A stretch of DNA of 13,711 nt from Clostridia bacterium (GTDB taxonomy: Bacteria > Bacillota > Clostridia > Oscillospirales > Acutalibacteraceae): positions 1-13,711 of the forward strand of contig CAAGBH010000076.1 of assembly GCA_900768035.1 (NCBI GenBank), given 5' to 3'. Positions 1-6,546 of the stretch are shown here, piece by piece (the first letter of the stretch is position 1; each line of letters opens with the position of its first letter). The notes below the pieces were generated by a model. It was not told where the DNA came from. It did not search any database and worked only from the letters and a program-made list of their open reading frames with translations. A program made the translations under genes and the position numbers.

Positions 1-598
1 CGGTTAATTCTTCAACAGATAGGTTGGAATTCATATTTGTTTCAATAATACCGGGCGCTATAGCATTTACGGTAATACCGCTTGGTGCTAATTCTTTGGC
101 AAGGGCTTTTGTAAGACCTATTACACCTGCTTTTGAGGCAGAGTAGGCAACTTCGCACGAAGCACCAACCTGTCCCCAAATTGAAGAAACATTTATAATC
201 TTTCCTGACATCTGATTAACCATTACAGGTGTTACCGCTTTGCAACAGTTGAAAGTGCCTTTAAGGTTTACATCAATGATTTTATCAAAATCAACCTCGT
301 CGGTATCGGTGATAAGACCCTCAAAAGCAATTCCTGCATTATTGACCAACACATCAATTCTGCCATATTTATAAAGTGTTTCTTTAATGAGAATTTCGGC
401 TTCCAAACGGTTGGCAACATTGGCTTTCTGGGTTGTTGCCGAAAATCCGTTTTCGTTGAGCGAGCGTGCAAGAAGTGTTGCAGACTCATAAGAGTTGTTA
501 TAGTTTATAACAACATTATATCCCTTTTGGGCAAATAAAATTGCGGTTGCGGCGCCGATGCCTTTTGAAGCGCCTGTAATAATTGCTGTTTTTTTCAC
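1..598 (-). CDS. FabG-like short-chain dehydrogenase/reductase, C-terminus cut off by the window edge
   Basis: NAD(P)H-dependent short-chain dehydrogenase/reductase, expected in the cytoplasm. Reading down from 598, 199 codons are present. The family is usually about 245 residues, so roughly 45 C-terminal residues lie outside the window. Visible are the Rossmann glycine motif TGASKGIG (residues 8-15), NNAG (86-89), the active-site Asn111, Ser139, and the YxxxK pair Tyr152/Lys156. The start is taken as GTG at 598-596 because GGAG lies 8 nt upstream. The nearby ATG is out of frame and stops after three codons. The stretch WGQVGASCEV just before the active-site Tyr resembles, from memory, YmfI-type proteins (elongation factor P 5-aminopentanone reductase) more than housekeeping FabG. 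That sub-assignment is inference, and a fatty-acid 3-oxoacyl-ACP reductase remains possible. The gene is divergent from spoIIM and has its own promoter. Confidence 0.88.
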   Translation of the reverse strand, partial: MKKTAIITGASKGIGAATAILFAQKGYNVVINYNNSYESATLLARSLNENGFSATTQKANVANRLEAEILIKETLYKYGRIDVLVNNAGIAFEGLITDTDEVDFDKIIDVNLKGTFNCCKAVTPVMVNQMSGKIINVSSIWGQVGASCEVAYSASKAGVIGLTKALAKELAPSGITVNAIAPGIIETNMNSNLSVEELT

Positions 599-628
599 AC
601 AATCATCTCCAATATCTTTAACAAAATT

Positions 629-657
629 ATTATACAATATATTTTCTAAAATTTAAA
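629..657 (-). promoter_or_regulatory. Probable sigma-A promoter of the reductase gene
   Basis: On the minus strand a perfect TATAAT (634-629) follows TTTAAA (657-652) with a 17-nt spacer. Transcription would begin near 622, giving a leader of about 24 nt before the GTG start at 598. The -35 box matches only 4 of 6 consensus bases, in very AT-rich DNA. Confidence 0.5.
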
Positions 658-748
658 GTCTTTTTACAATAAATTGGGTATAAAAATTTTACACACAGCA
701 TATCTTGTGAGGTTTACATAACACTCTATAAAAATCAAAATATTATGG

Positions 749-777
749 TTGACATAATTTTAATTTTGTAGTATAAA
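749..777 (+). promoter_or_regulatory. Strong sigma-A-type promoter upstream of a short terminated leader
   Basis: TTGACA (749-754, perfect) and TATAAA (772-777) are separated by exactly 17 nt. Expected transcription start is near 784. The first open frame downstream is spoIIM at 985, but a hairpin with a T-run lies at 812-847. Transcripts would therefore either stop after about 65 nt or read through into spoIIM-xerD. Confidence 0.65.
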
Positions 778-806
778 TATATTAGAATTGATATTTAAAG
801 GTTTTA

Positions 807-847
807 TTGATAATCAACGCCTTGATTTTCGGGGTGTTGCTTTTTTA
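807..847 (+). terminator. Hairpin plus T-run: terminator or attenuator in the spoIIM leader
   Basis: CAACGCC (815-821) can pair with GGTGTTG (833-839), with one G-T pair, and is followed by six T (841-846): a rho-independent terminator shape. The left arm also contains ATCAA (813-817), which can pair instead with TTGAT at 807-811 or at 822-826. Two exclusive folds are thus possible, as in attenuators. No known riboswitch class is recognised. It could also be the 3' end of a small RNA of about 65 nt. Confidence 0.5.
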
Positions 848-851
848 CTAT

Positions 852-872
852 TTATGTAATTAGTTTACATAA
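852..872 (+). promoter_or_regulatory. Operator-like inverted repeat TTATGTAA-N5-TTACATAA
   Basis: A perfect 8-bp inverted repeat with a 5-bp centre lies between the hairpin and the spoIIM-proximal promoter. Its right half belongs to GTTTACATAACA (863-874), which recurs exactly at 712-723 on the other side of the 749-777 promoter. The arrangement fits binding sites for a dimeric regulator. The regulator is not identifiable from sequence. Confidence 0.4.
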
Positions 873-886
873 CAACATACAATTAC

Positions 887-915
887 TGCATTTTGTAATC
901 GTAATTTTTTATAAT
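887..915 (+). promoter_or_regulatory. Possible proximal promoter of spoIIM-xerD
   Basis: A perfect TATAAT (910-915) is preceded at 17 nt by TGCATT (887-892), a weak -35. Transcription would begin near 922, 60 nt before the ATG at 985. That start point would exclude the TTG at 940 as a well-placed initiation codon, since it has no clear ribosome binding site. Confidence 0.4.
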
Positions 916-984
916 ACAAAATGTGGTGTTGGTAATATCTTGTCCATTTTTAGCATATTATTTCTTGGAAGTGAGAGTGATAAT

Positions 985-1614
985 ATGCAAAAGGGTAGAG
1001 TTTTAAGTTTAAGGCGGTTTGGAATAGCCGAATTTTTAAGTCGGAATGCATTTTTAATTTCAATACTTGCGGTTTTAATTTTAGGAATTGTTTTTGGGAT
1101 ATTTCTGTTTGATAATTTCGAAAACGTCAGTGATTATTCTGCAAAATATATTACCGAATATATAACCAAGCGGACAGATACTTCTTTTTTGAAAATATTA
1201 GCGGTTTCATTTGTTGAATCGTTTGCGGTATTATTTATATTTTTTATACTTGGCTCATCGCTTTTCGGTATTATTACCGTGCCTTTTGCGGTGGCGGTCA
1301 AAGGTTTTTTACAAGGAAGTATAACGGCTTATATTTATTCGCAATATGCTTTAAAAGGAATAGCGTTTAATGCAATAATTTATATCCCGTCAACTATTTT
1401 GTTTTTAATGGTTTTGCTTTTGGCAAGCAGGGAATCAATTAAATTTTCTTTAAAAATCACAGGGCTTACGATACCAAAGACTATGCCGTCAAATCTTGCT
1501 TTTGACTTTAAAGATTACAGTATAAAATATCTTTTATATATGGCGTTATGTCTGCTGTCGGCTTTAATTGACAGTGTTCTGGCAGTTAGTTTGATGAAAT
1601 ATTTTAGTTTATAA
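985..1614 (+). CDS. spoIIM: Stage II sporulation protein M (SpoIIM), membrane protein
   Basis: In Bacillus, SpoIIM works with SpoIID and SpoIIP in peptidoglycan remodelling during forespore engulfment, which would make this host an endospore former. The start is set at ATG 985, giving 209 residues, with GAGAG 7 nt upstream. An in-frame TTG at 940 would add 15 residues but lacks a good ribosome binding site. Five hydrophobic segments are visible (about residues 22-42, 70-90, 96-118, 125-147 and 183-205), matching the SpoIIM fold. The family-like stretch VPFAVAVKGFLQG occupies 99-111. The protein is followed 18 nt later by a XerD-like gene, the arrangement found in Bacillus and many Clostridia, which supports the call. 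A generic membrane protein of the same superfamily is the alternative. Short Lys/Arg-rich N-terminus, no signal peptide. Confidence 0.82.
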   Translation: MQKGRVLSLRRFGIAEFLSRNAFLISILAVLILGIVFGIFLFDNFENVSDYSAKYITEYITKRTDTSFLKILAVSFVESFAVLFIFFILGSSLFGIITVPFAVAVKGFLQGSITAYIYSQYALKGIAFNAIIYIPSTILFLMVLLLASRESIKFSLKITGLTIPKTMPSNLAFDFKDYSIKYLLYMALCLLSALIDSVLAVSLMKYFSL

Positions 1615-1632
1615 ATTTTAAGGGGGTGCAGT

Positions 1633-2511
1633 ATGAAAAATTATGTTGATAATTTCAAGGTTTATTTATCAGATGAAAAGAAGTCTTCTTCTAATACGCT
1701 TGAATCATATATGCGTGATGTAAATCAGTTTGTTTCATATTGCGCCTTGAATGATGTTAAAAAAATATCCCAAATTGATGATAAAGTGTTGCGAGATTAT
1801 CTTGTAAAACTTGAAAAATCGGAGTCAACCAAGGCAAGAATAATTGCATCACTTCGCTGTTTCTTCAAGTTTTTGATTTCGTGCGGTGTGGTGAATAAAA
1901 ACCCTTGTGATAAGGTTTCGTTTAAAAAGACTCAAAAGAAATTACCGGGTGTTCTTGATGCTAATGAAATTATTTTATTGCTTTCCCAACCCGACGGTGA
2001 AGACTATAAAAGTATTCGTGACAAAGCGATGCTTGAAGTTCTTTATGCAACGGGTATAAAAGTTTCTGAACTTTTGGAACTTAAGGTAAATGATTTTAAT
2101 TTATCGGTAGGCATTTTGCATTTACATAATGATAAAAAAGAGCGTATTATTCCTATGTATCCTGCCGCAGTAAAGGCTGTGGCTGAGTATCTTGTTAATG
2201 TTCGACCTGCCATTGTTGAAGACGAGGAAGAGGAGATTTTATTTACAAATCTTAACGGACAGGCTATGTCACGCCAAGGGTTTTGGAAAATCATAAAGTA
2301 TTATGCAAATAAGGCGGGGATTAAGTCTGAAATCACACCTCATACACTTCGTCATTCCTTTGCAGCGCATTTGCTTGAAAATGGTGCAAAACTTCAGGAT
2401 ATAAAGGAAATGTTGGGTCATAGTGACATTTCTTCCACACAGGTATATGCTCAGTATATGAAAAGCAAATACAGTAAAAACTATGCAAAATTCCATCCGC
2501 TTGCAAAATAA
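1633..2511 (+). CDS. xerD: XerD-like tyrosine recombinase with a Lys at the first catalytic Arg position
   Basis: Site-specific tyrosine recombinase of the XerC/XerD type (292 residues, usual length), expected to resolve chromosome dimers at dif with FtsK. ATG 1633 is preceded by GGGGGTG. The N-terminal SAM-like core-binding domain spans about residues 1-95 and the catalytic domain about 105-285. Box II residues are intact: His237 and Arg240 (HTLRH), His263 (LGHSD) and nucleophile Tyr272 (TQVYAQ). In the first box the family reads ATGLRVSEL, but here it is ATGIKVSEL, so Lys143 (codon AAA, 2059-2061) stands where the catalytic Arg is expected. The beta-hairpin that carries the catalytic Lys is one residue shorter (HNDKKER), so Lys168 or Lys169 must fill that role. 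It sits directly after spoIIM and probably shares its transcript. It may be a working variant or a specialised paralogue. Confidence 0.85.
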   Translation: MKNYVDNFKVYLSDEKKSSSNTLESYMRDVNQFVSYCALNDVKKISQIDDKVLRDYLVKLEKSESTKARIIASLRCFFKFLISCGVVNKNPCDKVSFKKTQKKLPGVLDANEIILLLSQPDGEDYKSIRDKAMLEVLYATGIKVSELLELKVNDFNLSVGILHLHNDKKERIIPMYPAAVKAVAEYLVNVRPAIVEDEEEEILFTNLNGQAMSRQGFWKIIKYYANKAGIKSEITPHTLRHSFAAHLLENGAKLQDIKEMLGHSDISSTQVYAQYMKSKYSKNYAKFHPLAK

Positions 2512-2516
2512 CAGAT

Positions 2517-3178
2517 TTATAGCAGAGAAGTGCGATGCTTTTTTCATATAATTGTATTTTTTGGCAAACGATTATAAAAAAAGTTTTGGTTATAGAAACC
2601 GCAGTCAGAAGAAATTTCTTTCAAAGATTTTCAGTTTTCGCAACATTTCCACTAATTTTTTTAAATCTGAGGCACAAATATAGTTCATAATTGAAGTTTT
2701 ATATTCTTTTTTGAAATATTTTGTTAAAGTAGAGTTGCAACATCCGAATTTTTATGTTAAAATAAAAAGAGTAATTTTGGAAGAAAAGTTTTTGGTTATA
2801 TTTTTTATTATTAATTGCGGTAGTTTTTCGTTGTAATTAAATAACTTGTTTGACTCTGTGATATATTCTGCTATGACTGACATTATATTTATGTAAGAAT
2901 ATATTAATTCACGGTCAATAGATTTTACGCCATTTAAAATTTCAACCGATTTATGTTTGTCGCCAAGAAGTTCGGTTGATTTTTTATTATGTATTCAAGT
3001 GATGTCTGTTCGTTGTCACGTATTTGTCCCATCATCAGATATCCCGAAGAATTCCGTAATGGAAATTTCATGGGGTGGAATATAATTTGTTGAATTCTGC
3101 ATCGTGAATGGAAATTCTTATTCCCGATATTTTATAAAAATCTTTCAAAATTAAATTGATTTCGATTTCTTGGCGCAT
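2517..3178 (-). pseudogene. Decayed AraC-family transcriptional regulator with PocR-type sensor region
   Basis: Reading down from ATG 3178, which keeps a good GGAGG at 3188-3184, gives MRQEIEINLILKDFYKISG and on to YSTP at residue 36, then TGA (3070-3068). Similarity resumes as HYGILSGYLMMGQIRD (from about 3061, with a one-base loss near 3047), the end of a PocR-like ligand domain. The roughly 60 residues between are deleted. A base is missing in the A-run at 2985-2980. A long helical linker then runs until a nonsense TAA (2754-2752) just before KFGCCNSTLTKYFKKEYK, the first AraC helix-turn-helix. The second, around KEISSDCGFYNQNFFY, is reached only after two more lost bases in A-runs (2638-2635, 2631-2628) and is followed by another near 2572. 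The likely original stop is TAA 2519-2517. Intact relatives of this type are about 280 residues. It is divergent from nahK, a usual place for a local regulator. This remnant accounts for the whole stretch between xerD and nahK. Confidence 0.85.
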
Positions 3179-3209
3179 AGCAACCTCCACTATGGAAAAA
3201 TATGTTATT

Positions 3210-3238
3210 TTGCGAGATTATTCTAATTATTGTACTAT
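3210..3238 (+). promoter_or_regulatory. Probable promoter of the nahK operon
   Basis: TTGCGA (3210-3215) and TACTAT (3233-3238) are separated by 17 nt, giving an expected start near 3245 and a 65-nt leader. It lies 22 nt upstream of the ribosome binding site of the divergent decayed regulator, so the two genes once shared one control region. No clear catabolite-responsive element was found. Confidence 0.45.
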
Positions 3239-3309
3239 TATTTATAGAAACAGTCTGGTAAAAATGTTAATATGAATTTAATATTTTTTAAGAAAGGCTG
3301 GTTTCAGAA

Positions 3310-4413
3310 ATGAGGAAGGCTAATTTGGAACAGATAACAAACGCGATTTTAAATTTCAGACTTAACGGAGAGCAAAGAAGTGTAACACCATATGGTAACG
3401 GCCATATTAATGACACATTTTTAGTTAATTGTGTTGATGATGACGGCAAGAGTCATAATTACATTTTACAAGCGGTAAACAGTAATGTTTTCAAGATTCC
3501 ATCACAGGTTATGGAGAATATTGTAAAGGTTACTGACTTTTTACATTCTAAAGCAGAATCTTCACGTGAAGTTTTAAATGTTATACGCACATATTCTGAC
3601 GGTATTCATCATAAGGATAAAGATGGTTATTTTTGGCGTATGTATGACTTTGTGGAAGATTCTATTTGTCTTGACCGTCCCGAAGATGTGGAAGATTTTT
3701 ATCAGTGTGCGGTTGCGTTTGGTAAGTTCCAACGCTATCTGACAGATTTTCCTGCTGATTCTTTGCACGAAACTATTCCTGATTTCCATAATACACCTAA
3801 ACGTTATAACGATTTTCTTAAAGCGGTTGAAGAAGATAAATGCGGCAGAGCAGAATCGGTAAAAGAGGAAATTGAATTTATAAAATCCCGTAAGGAATTT
3901 TATAGCGTTCTTATTGATAGTAATAAAAACGGCGATTTACCTTTGCGTGTCAGCCATAATGATACAAAATCAAATAACGTTATGCTTGATGCCAAAACTC
4001 ATAAGGCATTATGTGTTATTGACCTTGATACAATTATGCCAGGTTTCTCCGTTACGGATTTTGGCGATGCTATCAGATTTGGTGCAAGCACAGCCGCTGA
4101 AGACGAAAAAGACTTATCAAAGGTAAGTTTGGACATTGAAATGTTTAGAATTTATACCAAAGGTTTCTTAGAAGGTTGCGGCGGTCAACTTGTTGACAGC
4201 GAAATAATGTTGTTGCCTGAGGGCGCAAAGATGATGACTATTGAGTGCGGAATGCGTTTCCTCGCAGACTATCTCGCAGGTGATACATATTTTAAAACGT
4301 CATATCCCGAACATAATCTCGACCGTTGCCGTACACAGTTAAAACTTGTTAAGGATATGGAAGAAAAATGGGATGAAATGAAGTCGATTGTTAAAAAGTA
4401 TTGCAAGGGGTAA
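3310..4413 (+). CDS. nahK: N-acetylhexosamine 1-kinase (NahK-like anomeric kinase)
   Basis: Predicted to phosphorylate GlcNAc or GalNAc at C1 with ATP, giving the sugar 1-phosphate, as NahK/LnpB does in the bifidobacterial galacto-N-biose/lacto-N-biose pathway. The protein is 367 residues, close to the bifidobacterial enzyme, and follows it along its length: PYGNGHINDTF (27-37) as the nucleotide-binding loop, HNDTK (216-220) with catalytic-base Asp218, IDLDTIMPG (237-245) with metal-binding Asp240, IRFGASTA (255-262), and ECGMRFLADYL (312-322). The fold is that of aminoglycoside/choline phosphotransferases. ATG 3310 is used; its ribosome binding site is modest (AGAAAGG, 12 nt upstream), so translation may be weak. 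It is the first gene of a four-gene operon. The phosphorylase (GH112) that normally partners NahK is not in the window, so the source of free amino sugar is unknown. Confidence 0.88.
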   Translation: MRKANLEQITNAILNFRLNGEQRSVTPYGNGHINDTFLVNCVDDDGKSHNYILQAVNSNVFKIPSQVMENIVKVTDFLHSKAESSREVLNVIRTYSDGIHHKDKDGYFWRMYDFVEDSICLDRPEDVEDFYQCAVAFGKFQRYLTDFPADSLHETIPDFHNTPKRYNDFLKAVEEDKCGRAESVKEEIEFIKSRKEFYSVLIDSNKNGDLPLRVSHNDTKSNNVMLDAKTHKALCVIDLDTIMPGFSVTDFGDAIRFGASTAAEDEKDLSKVSLDIEMFRIYTKGFLEGCGGQLVDSEIMLLPEGAKMMTIECGMRFLADYLAGDTYFKTSYPEHNLDRCRTQLKLVKDMEEKWDEMKSIVKKYCKG

Positions 4414-4418
4414 AAATA

Positions 4419-5303
4419 ATGCAAAAGGATATTACATTAGTAGTTATGGCGGCAGGTATGGGAAGTCGTTTCGGCGGTTTGAAACAGATTGAACCTATCG
4501 GAAGAAATAATGAAGCAATTCTTGATTTTTCGGTTTATGACGCTATTGAAGCGGGTTTTACTAAAGTTGTTTTTGTTATAAAACATCAGATTGAAAAGGA
4601 TTTCAAAGAATTTGTTGGTTCCCGTATTGCTAAAAAAATCAAGGTTGAATATGTTTTTCAGGAAACTGACAAATTACCTGAGGGTTTTGTTTGTCCAGAG
4701 GATCGTGAGAAGCCTTGGGGAACTGCTCATGCAATTCTTTGCTGTAAGGATGTTGTTAAAGAACCTTTTGCGGTTGTTAATGCTGACGATTACTACGGCC
4801 GTACTGCTTTTCAAAAGATTGCTGACTTTTTGAGAGAAAATACTGAAAAATATTGTATGGTTGGTTTCCGTTTGGTTAATACTTTAACTGAAAACGGTCA
4901 TGTTTCACGTGGTGTTTGTCAAATTGACAACCAAAGTTGCTTGACAAGTGTTACCGAGAGAACTAAAATTATTGACTGTAAATACACAGAAGATGATGGT
5001 AATACTTGGGTTCCACTTTCTCCTGATACAGTTGTTTCTATGAATCTCTGGGGATTTATGCCCGATATATTCGGTTATATTGAAAAAGGTTTCAAAGAAT
5101 TTTTAAGTGAAAAAATTAATGTGCCTAAATCTGAATATTATCTTCCTTCGGTAGTTTCCTCGCTTATTGAAAGCGGAAAAAAGAGGGTGGAAGTTCTTAT
5201 TGCTGAGGATAAGTGGTATGGAGTCACCTATAAAGAGGATAAACAAAACGTTGTTAATGCAATCGGCGCAATGATTGATGCCGGTTTGTATAAAAATTTA
5301 TAA
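4419..5303 (+). CDS. Sugar-1-phosphate nucleotidyltransferase family protein
   Basis: Member of the GT-A-fold NTP-transferase family, which joins a sugar 1-phosphate to a nucleotide to form an NDP-sugar and pyrophosphate. From ATG 4419 it is 294 residues. AGGGG lies 8 nt upstream inside the end of nahK; an in-frame TTG at 4401 is the poorer start. Motifs seen: the nucleotide loop AAGMGSRFGGLKQ (11-23), PWGTAHA (99-105), NADD (121-124) with metal-binding Asp, and EYYLP (239-243). It follows nahK by only 5 nt, so the most economical inference is that it turns the HexNAc 1-phosphate made by NahK into UDP-HexNAc. Sequence alone does not fix which sugar or nucleotide it uses. It does not look like GlmU, since no left-handed beta-helix acetyltransferase domain is present. 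Confidence 0.82.
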   Translation: MQKDITLVVMAAGMGSRFGGLKQIEPIGRNNEAILDFSVYDAIEAGFTKVVFVIKHQIEKDFKEFVGSRIAKKIKVEYVFQETDKLPEGFVCPEDREKPWGTAHAILCCKDVVKEPFAVVNADDYYGRTAFQKIADFLRENTEKYCMVGFRLVNTLTENGHVSRGVCQIDNQSCLTSVTERTKIIDCKYTEDDGNTWVPLSPDTVVSMNLWGFMPDIFGYIEKGFKEFLSEKINVPKSEYYLPSVVSSLIESGKKRVEVLIAEDKWYGVTYKEDKQNVVNAIGAMIDAGLYKNL

Positions 5304-5316
5304 AAGGGTGAATTAA

Positions 5317-6027
5317 ATGCAATTCATTAAAACTGATTCTTATGAAAGTTTAAGTCGTAAAGCGGCGGCTATTATTGCTGCACAGGTTGTTGCAAAACCA
5401 AATAGTGTTTTGGGTTTGGCAACCGGTTCATCTCCTGTTGGAACTTATAAAAACTTGATTAAGTGGTATGAAAACGGAGATTTGGATTTTTCAAAGGTTA
5501 CTTCAATTAATTTGGACGAATACGCAGGTCTTGACGGTGATAATGACCAAAGTTACCGCTATTTTATGAACGACAATTTATTTGACCATATCAATATTGA
5601 TAAATCTAAAACCTTTGTTCCAAACGGCAAGGCAGAAGATTTAAAGGCTGAATGTGAAGCGTATGACAAACGTATCGAAGAAGTTGGCGGTATTGATATT
5701 CAACTTTTGGGTATCGGCCTTGACGGTCATATCGGTTTTAACGAACCTGACAGTGTTTTTACAAAAGAAACTCATTTAGTTGAACTTGATGAATCAACAA
5801 TCGTTGCTAATGCAAGATTCTTTAATAGCATTGACGATGTTCCTAAGAGTGCTGTTACAATGGGTATGGGCGGAATTATGACTGCTAAAAAGGTTTTGCT
5901 TATTGCTAACGGTGCCAACAAGAAAGAAATTGTTGAAAAAGCATTTTTCGGTCCTATCACACCAGAAGTTCCTGCTTCTATTTTGCAGTTGCATCCTGAT
6001 GTTACAGTGATTTTCAGCGAAAAATAA
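5317..6027 (+). CDS. nagB: Glucosamine-6-phosphate deaminase (NagB)
   Basis: Converts glucosamine 6-phosphate to fructose 6-phosphate and ammonia, the entry of amino sugars into glycolysis. The protein has 236 residues, the shorter Firmicutes length, lacking the C-terminal extension of the roughly 266-residue Escherichia coli enzyme. Catalytic residues line up with it: Asp67 in NLDEYAG (proton transfer), Asp136 and His138 in LDGHIGFNEP, and Glu143. The phosphate loop LATGSSPVG is at 34-42. ATG 5317 has AAGGGTG seven bases upstream. It lies 13 nt after the nucleotidyltransferase gene, so the two are cotranscribed. NagA and a GlcNAc 6-kinase or phosphotransferase system are not in the window. 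NahK makes a 1-phosphate, so a mutase or a separate uptake route is needed to link the two steps. Confidence 0.93.
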   Translation: MQFIKTDSYESLSRKAAAIIAAQVVAKPNSVLGLATGSSPVGTYKNLIKWYENGDLDFSKVTSINLDEYAGLDGDNDQSYRYFMNDNLFDHINIDKSKTFVPNGKAEDLKAECEAYDKRIEEVGGIDIQLLGIGLDGHIGFNEPDSVFTKETHLVELDESTIVANARFFNSIDDVPKSAVTMGMGGIMTAKKVLLIANGANKKEIVEKAFFGPITPEVPASILQLHPDVTVIFSEK

Positions 6028-6047
6028 ATATAAAGGGAAGTTTAAAA

Positions 6048-6509
6048 ATGAAGTTAAAAAATAACGGATTTATTAAAGAATTCAAAGAATTTGTAATGCG
6101 TGGCAATGTTATTGATATGGCTATCGGTGTTATCATCGGTGGTGCTTTTGGTAAGATTACAACAAGCCTTGTTAACGATGTTTTTATGCCATTTATCGGT
6201 TGGATTATCGGTGACATTGATTTGAGCCAGATTAACATTACACTCGCTGAGGCGATAGTTAATGAAGCAGGTGTTGTTGAAAAGGAAGCAGTTGTTATCG
6301 GTATAGGTACATTATTGGTTACAATCATTGATTTCTTGCTTATAGCACTTGTTATTTTCTTGATGATTAAAACAATGGCAAAAGCAAGAGAACTTGCTGA
6401 TAAGATGAAGAAAGAAGAAATTGCCGAAGAGGTTGTTGAAGAGATTAAAGCACCTACAACTGAAGAACTTTTAACTGAAATTTTGGCTGAAATGAGAAAA
6501 GAAAAATAA
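6048..6509 (+). CDS. mscL: Large-conductance mechanosensitive channel (MscL)
   Basis: Homopentameric membrane channel that opens on membrane tension and releases solutes during osmotic down-shock. At 153 residues it is near the usual 130-150. The N-terminal amphipathic helix (FIKEFKEFVMRGNVIDMA, about 8-25) runs into TM1 (about 21-48) with the glycine-rich pore stretch GVIIGGAFGK. A periplasmic loop follows (about 55-87), then TM2 (about 88-109) and an acidic C-terminal helix bundle (about 137-153). ATG 6048 follows AAAGGGAAG. It starts 20 nt after nagB, too close for an evident promoter, and is followed at once by the operon terminator, so it is the last gene of the amino-sugar operon. Placement with sugar genes is uncommon. 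An osmotic role tied to sugar uptake is only inference. Confidence 0.95.
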   Translation: MKLKNNGFIKEFKEFVMRGNVIDMAIGVIIGGAFGKITTSLVNDVFMPFIGWIIGDIDLSQINITLAEAIVNEAGVVEKEAVVIGIGTLLVTIIDFLLIALVIFLMIKTMAKARELADKMKKEEIAEEVVEEIKAPTTEELLTEILAEMRKEK

Positions 6510-6510
6510 T

Positions 6511-6546
6511 TTTTTACCGACACTTTAAAAAAGTGTCGGTTTTTTG
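6511..6546 (+). terminator. Strong rho-independent terminator of the nahK-mscL operon
   Basis: Perfect 11-bp stem ACCGACACTTT (6516-6526) with AAAGTGTCGGT (6530-6540), a three-base loop and a T-run through 6545. A stretch of T also precedes it, though the reverse direction has no gene to terminate. Confidence 0.93.

Noticed and set aside
921..935. Mini-frame ATG TGG TGT TGG TAA that might be a leader peptide
   Set aside because: It begins only six bases after the TATAAT box, at or before the expected transcript start, and has no ribosome binding site.
599..984. Riboswitch or tRNA/T-box in the long spoIIM leader
   Set aside because: No conserved riboswitch or T-box core sequence was recognised; only the hairpin and repeats listed can be supported.
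2520..2545. Possible terminator after xerD (AGCA...TGCT followed by T-run)
   Set aside because: Only four base pairs can form around a long loop; the T-run belongs to the decayed regulator's A-rich coding sequence.
2269..2547. A minus-strand frame running from the decayed regulator's 3' end into xerD
   Set aside because: Its first residues are the out-of-frame tail of the AraC remnant and the rest is antisense to xerD; not a separate gene.
3267..3284. Direct repeat TTAATAT with 11-bp period downstream of the nahK promoter, suggestive of an AraC-type site
   Set aside because: Seven-base AT-only repeats are expected by chance in this DNA and the half-sites are too short and poor in information.
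6014..6523. A 169-codon open frame on the minus strand covering all of mscL
   Set aside because: mscL on the plus strand has every family feature and a good ribosome binding site. The opposite frame is a low-complexity Ser/Ile/Thr-rich shadow with no recognisable domain.
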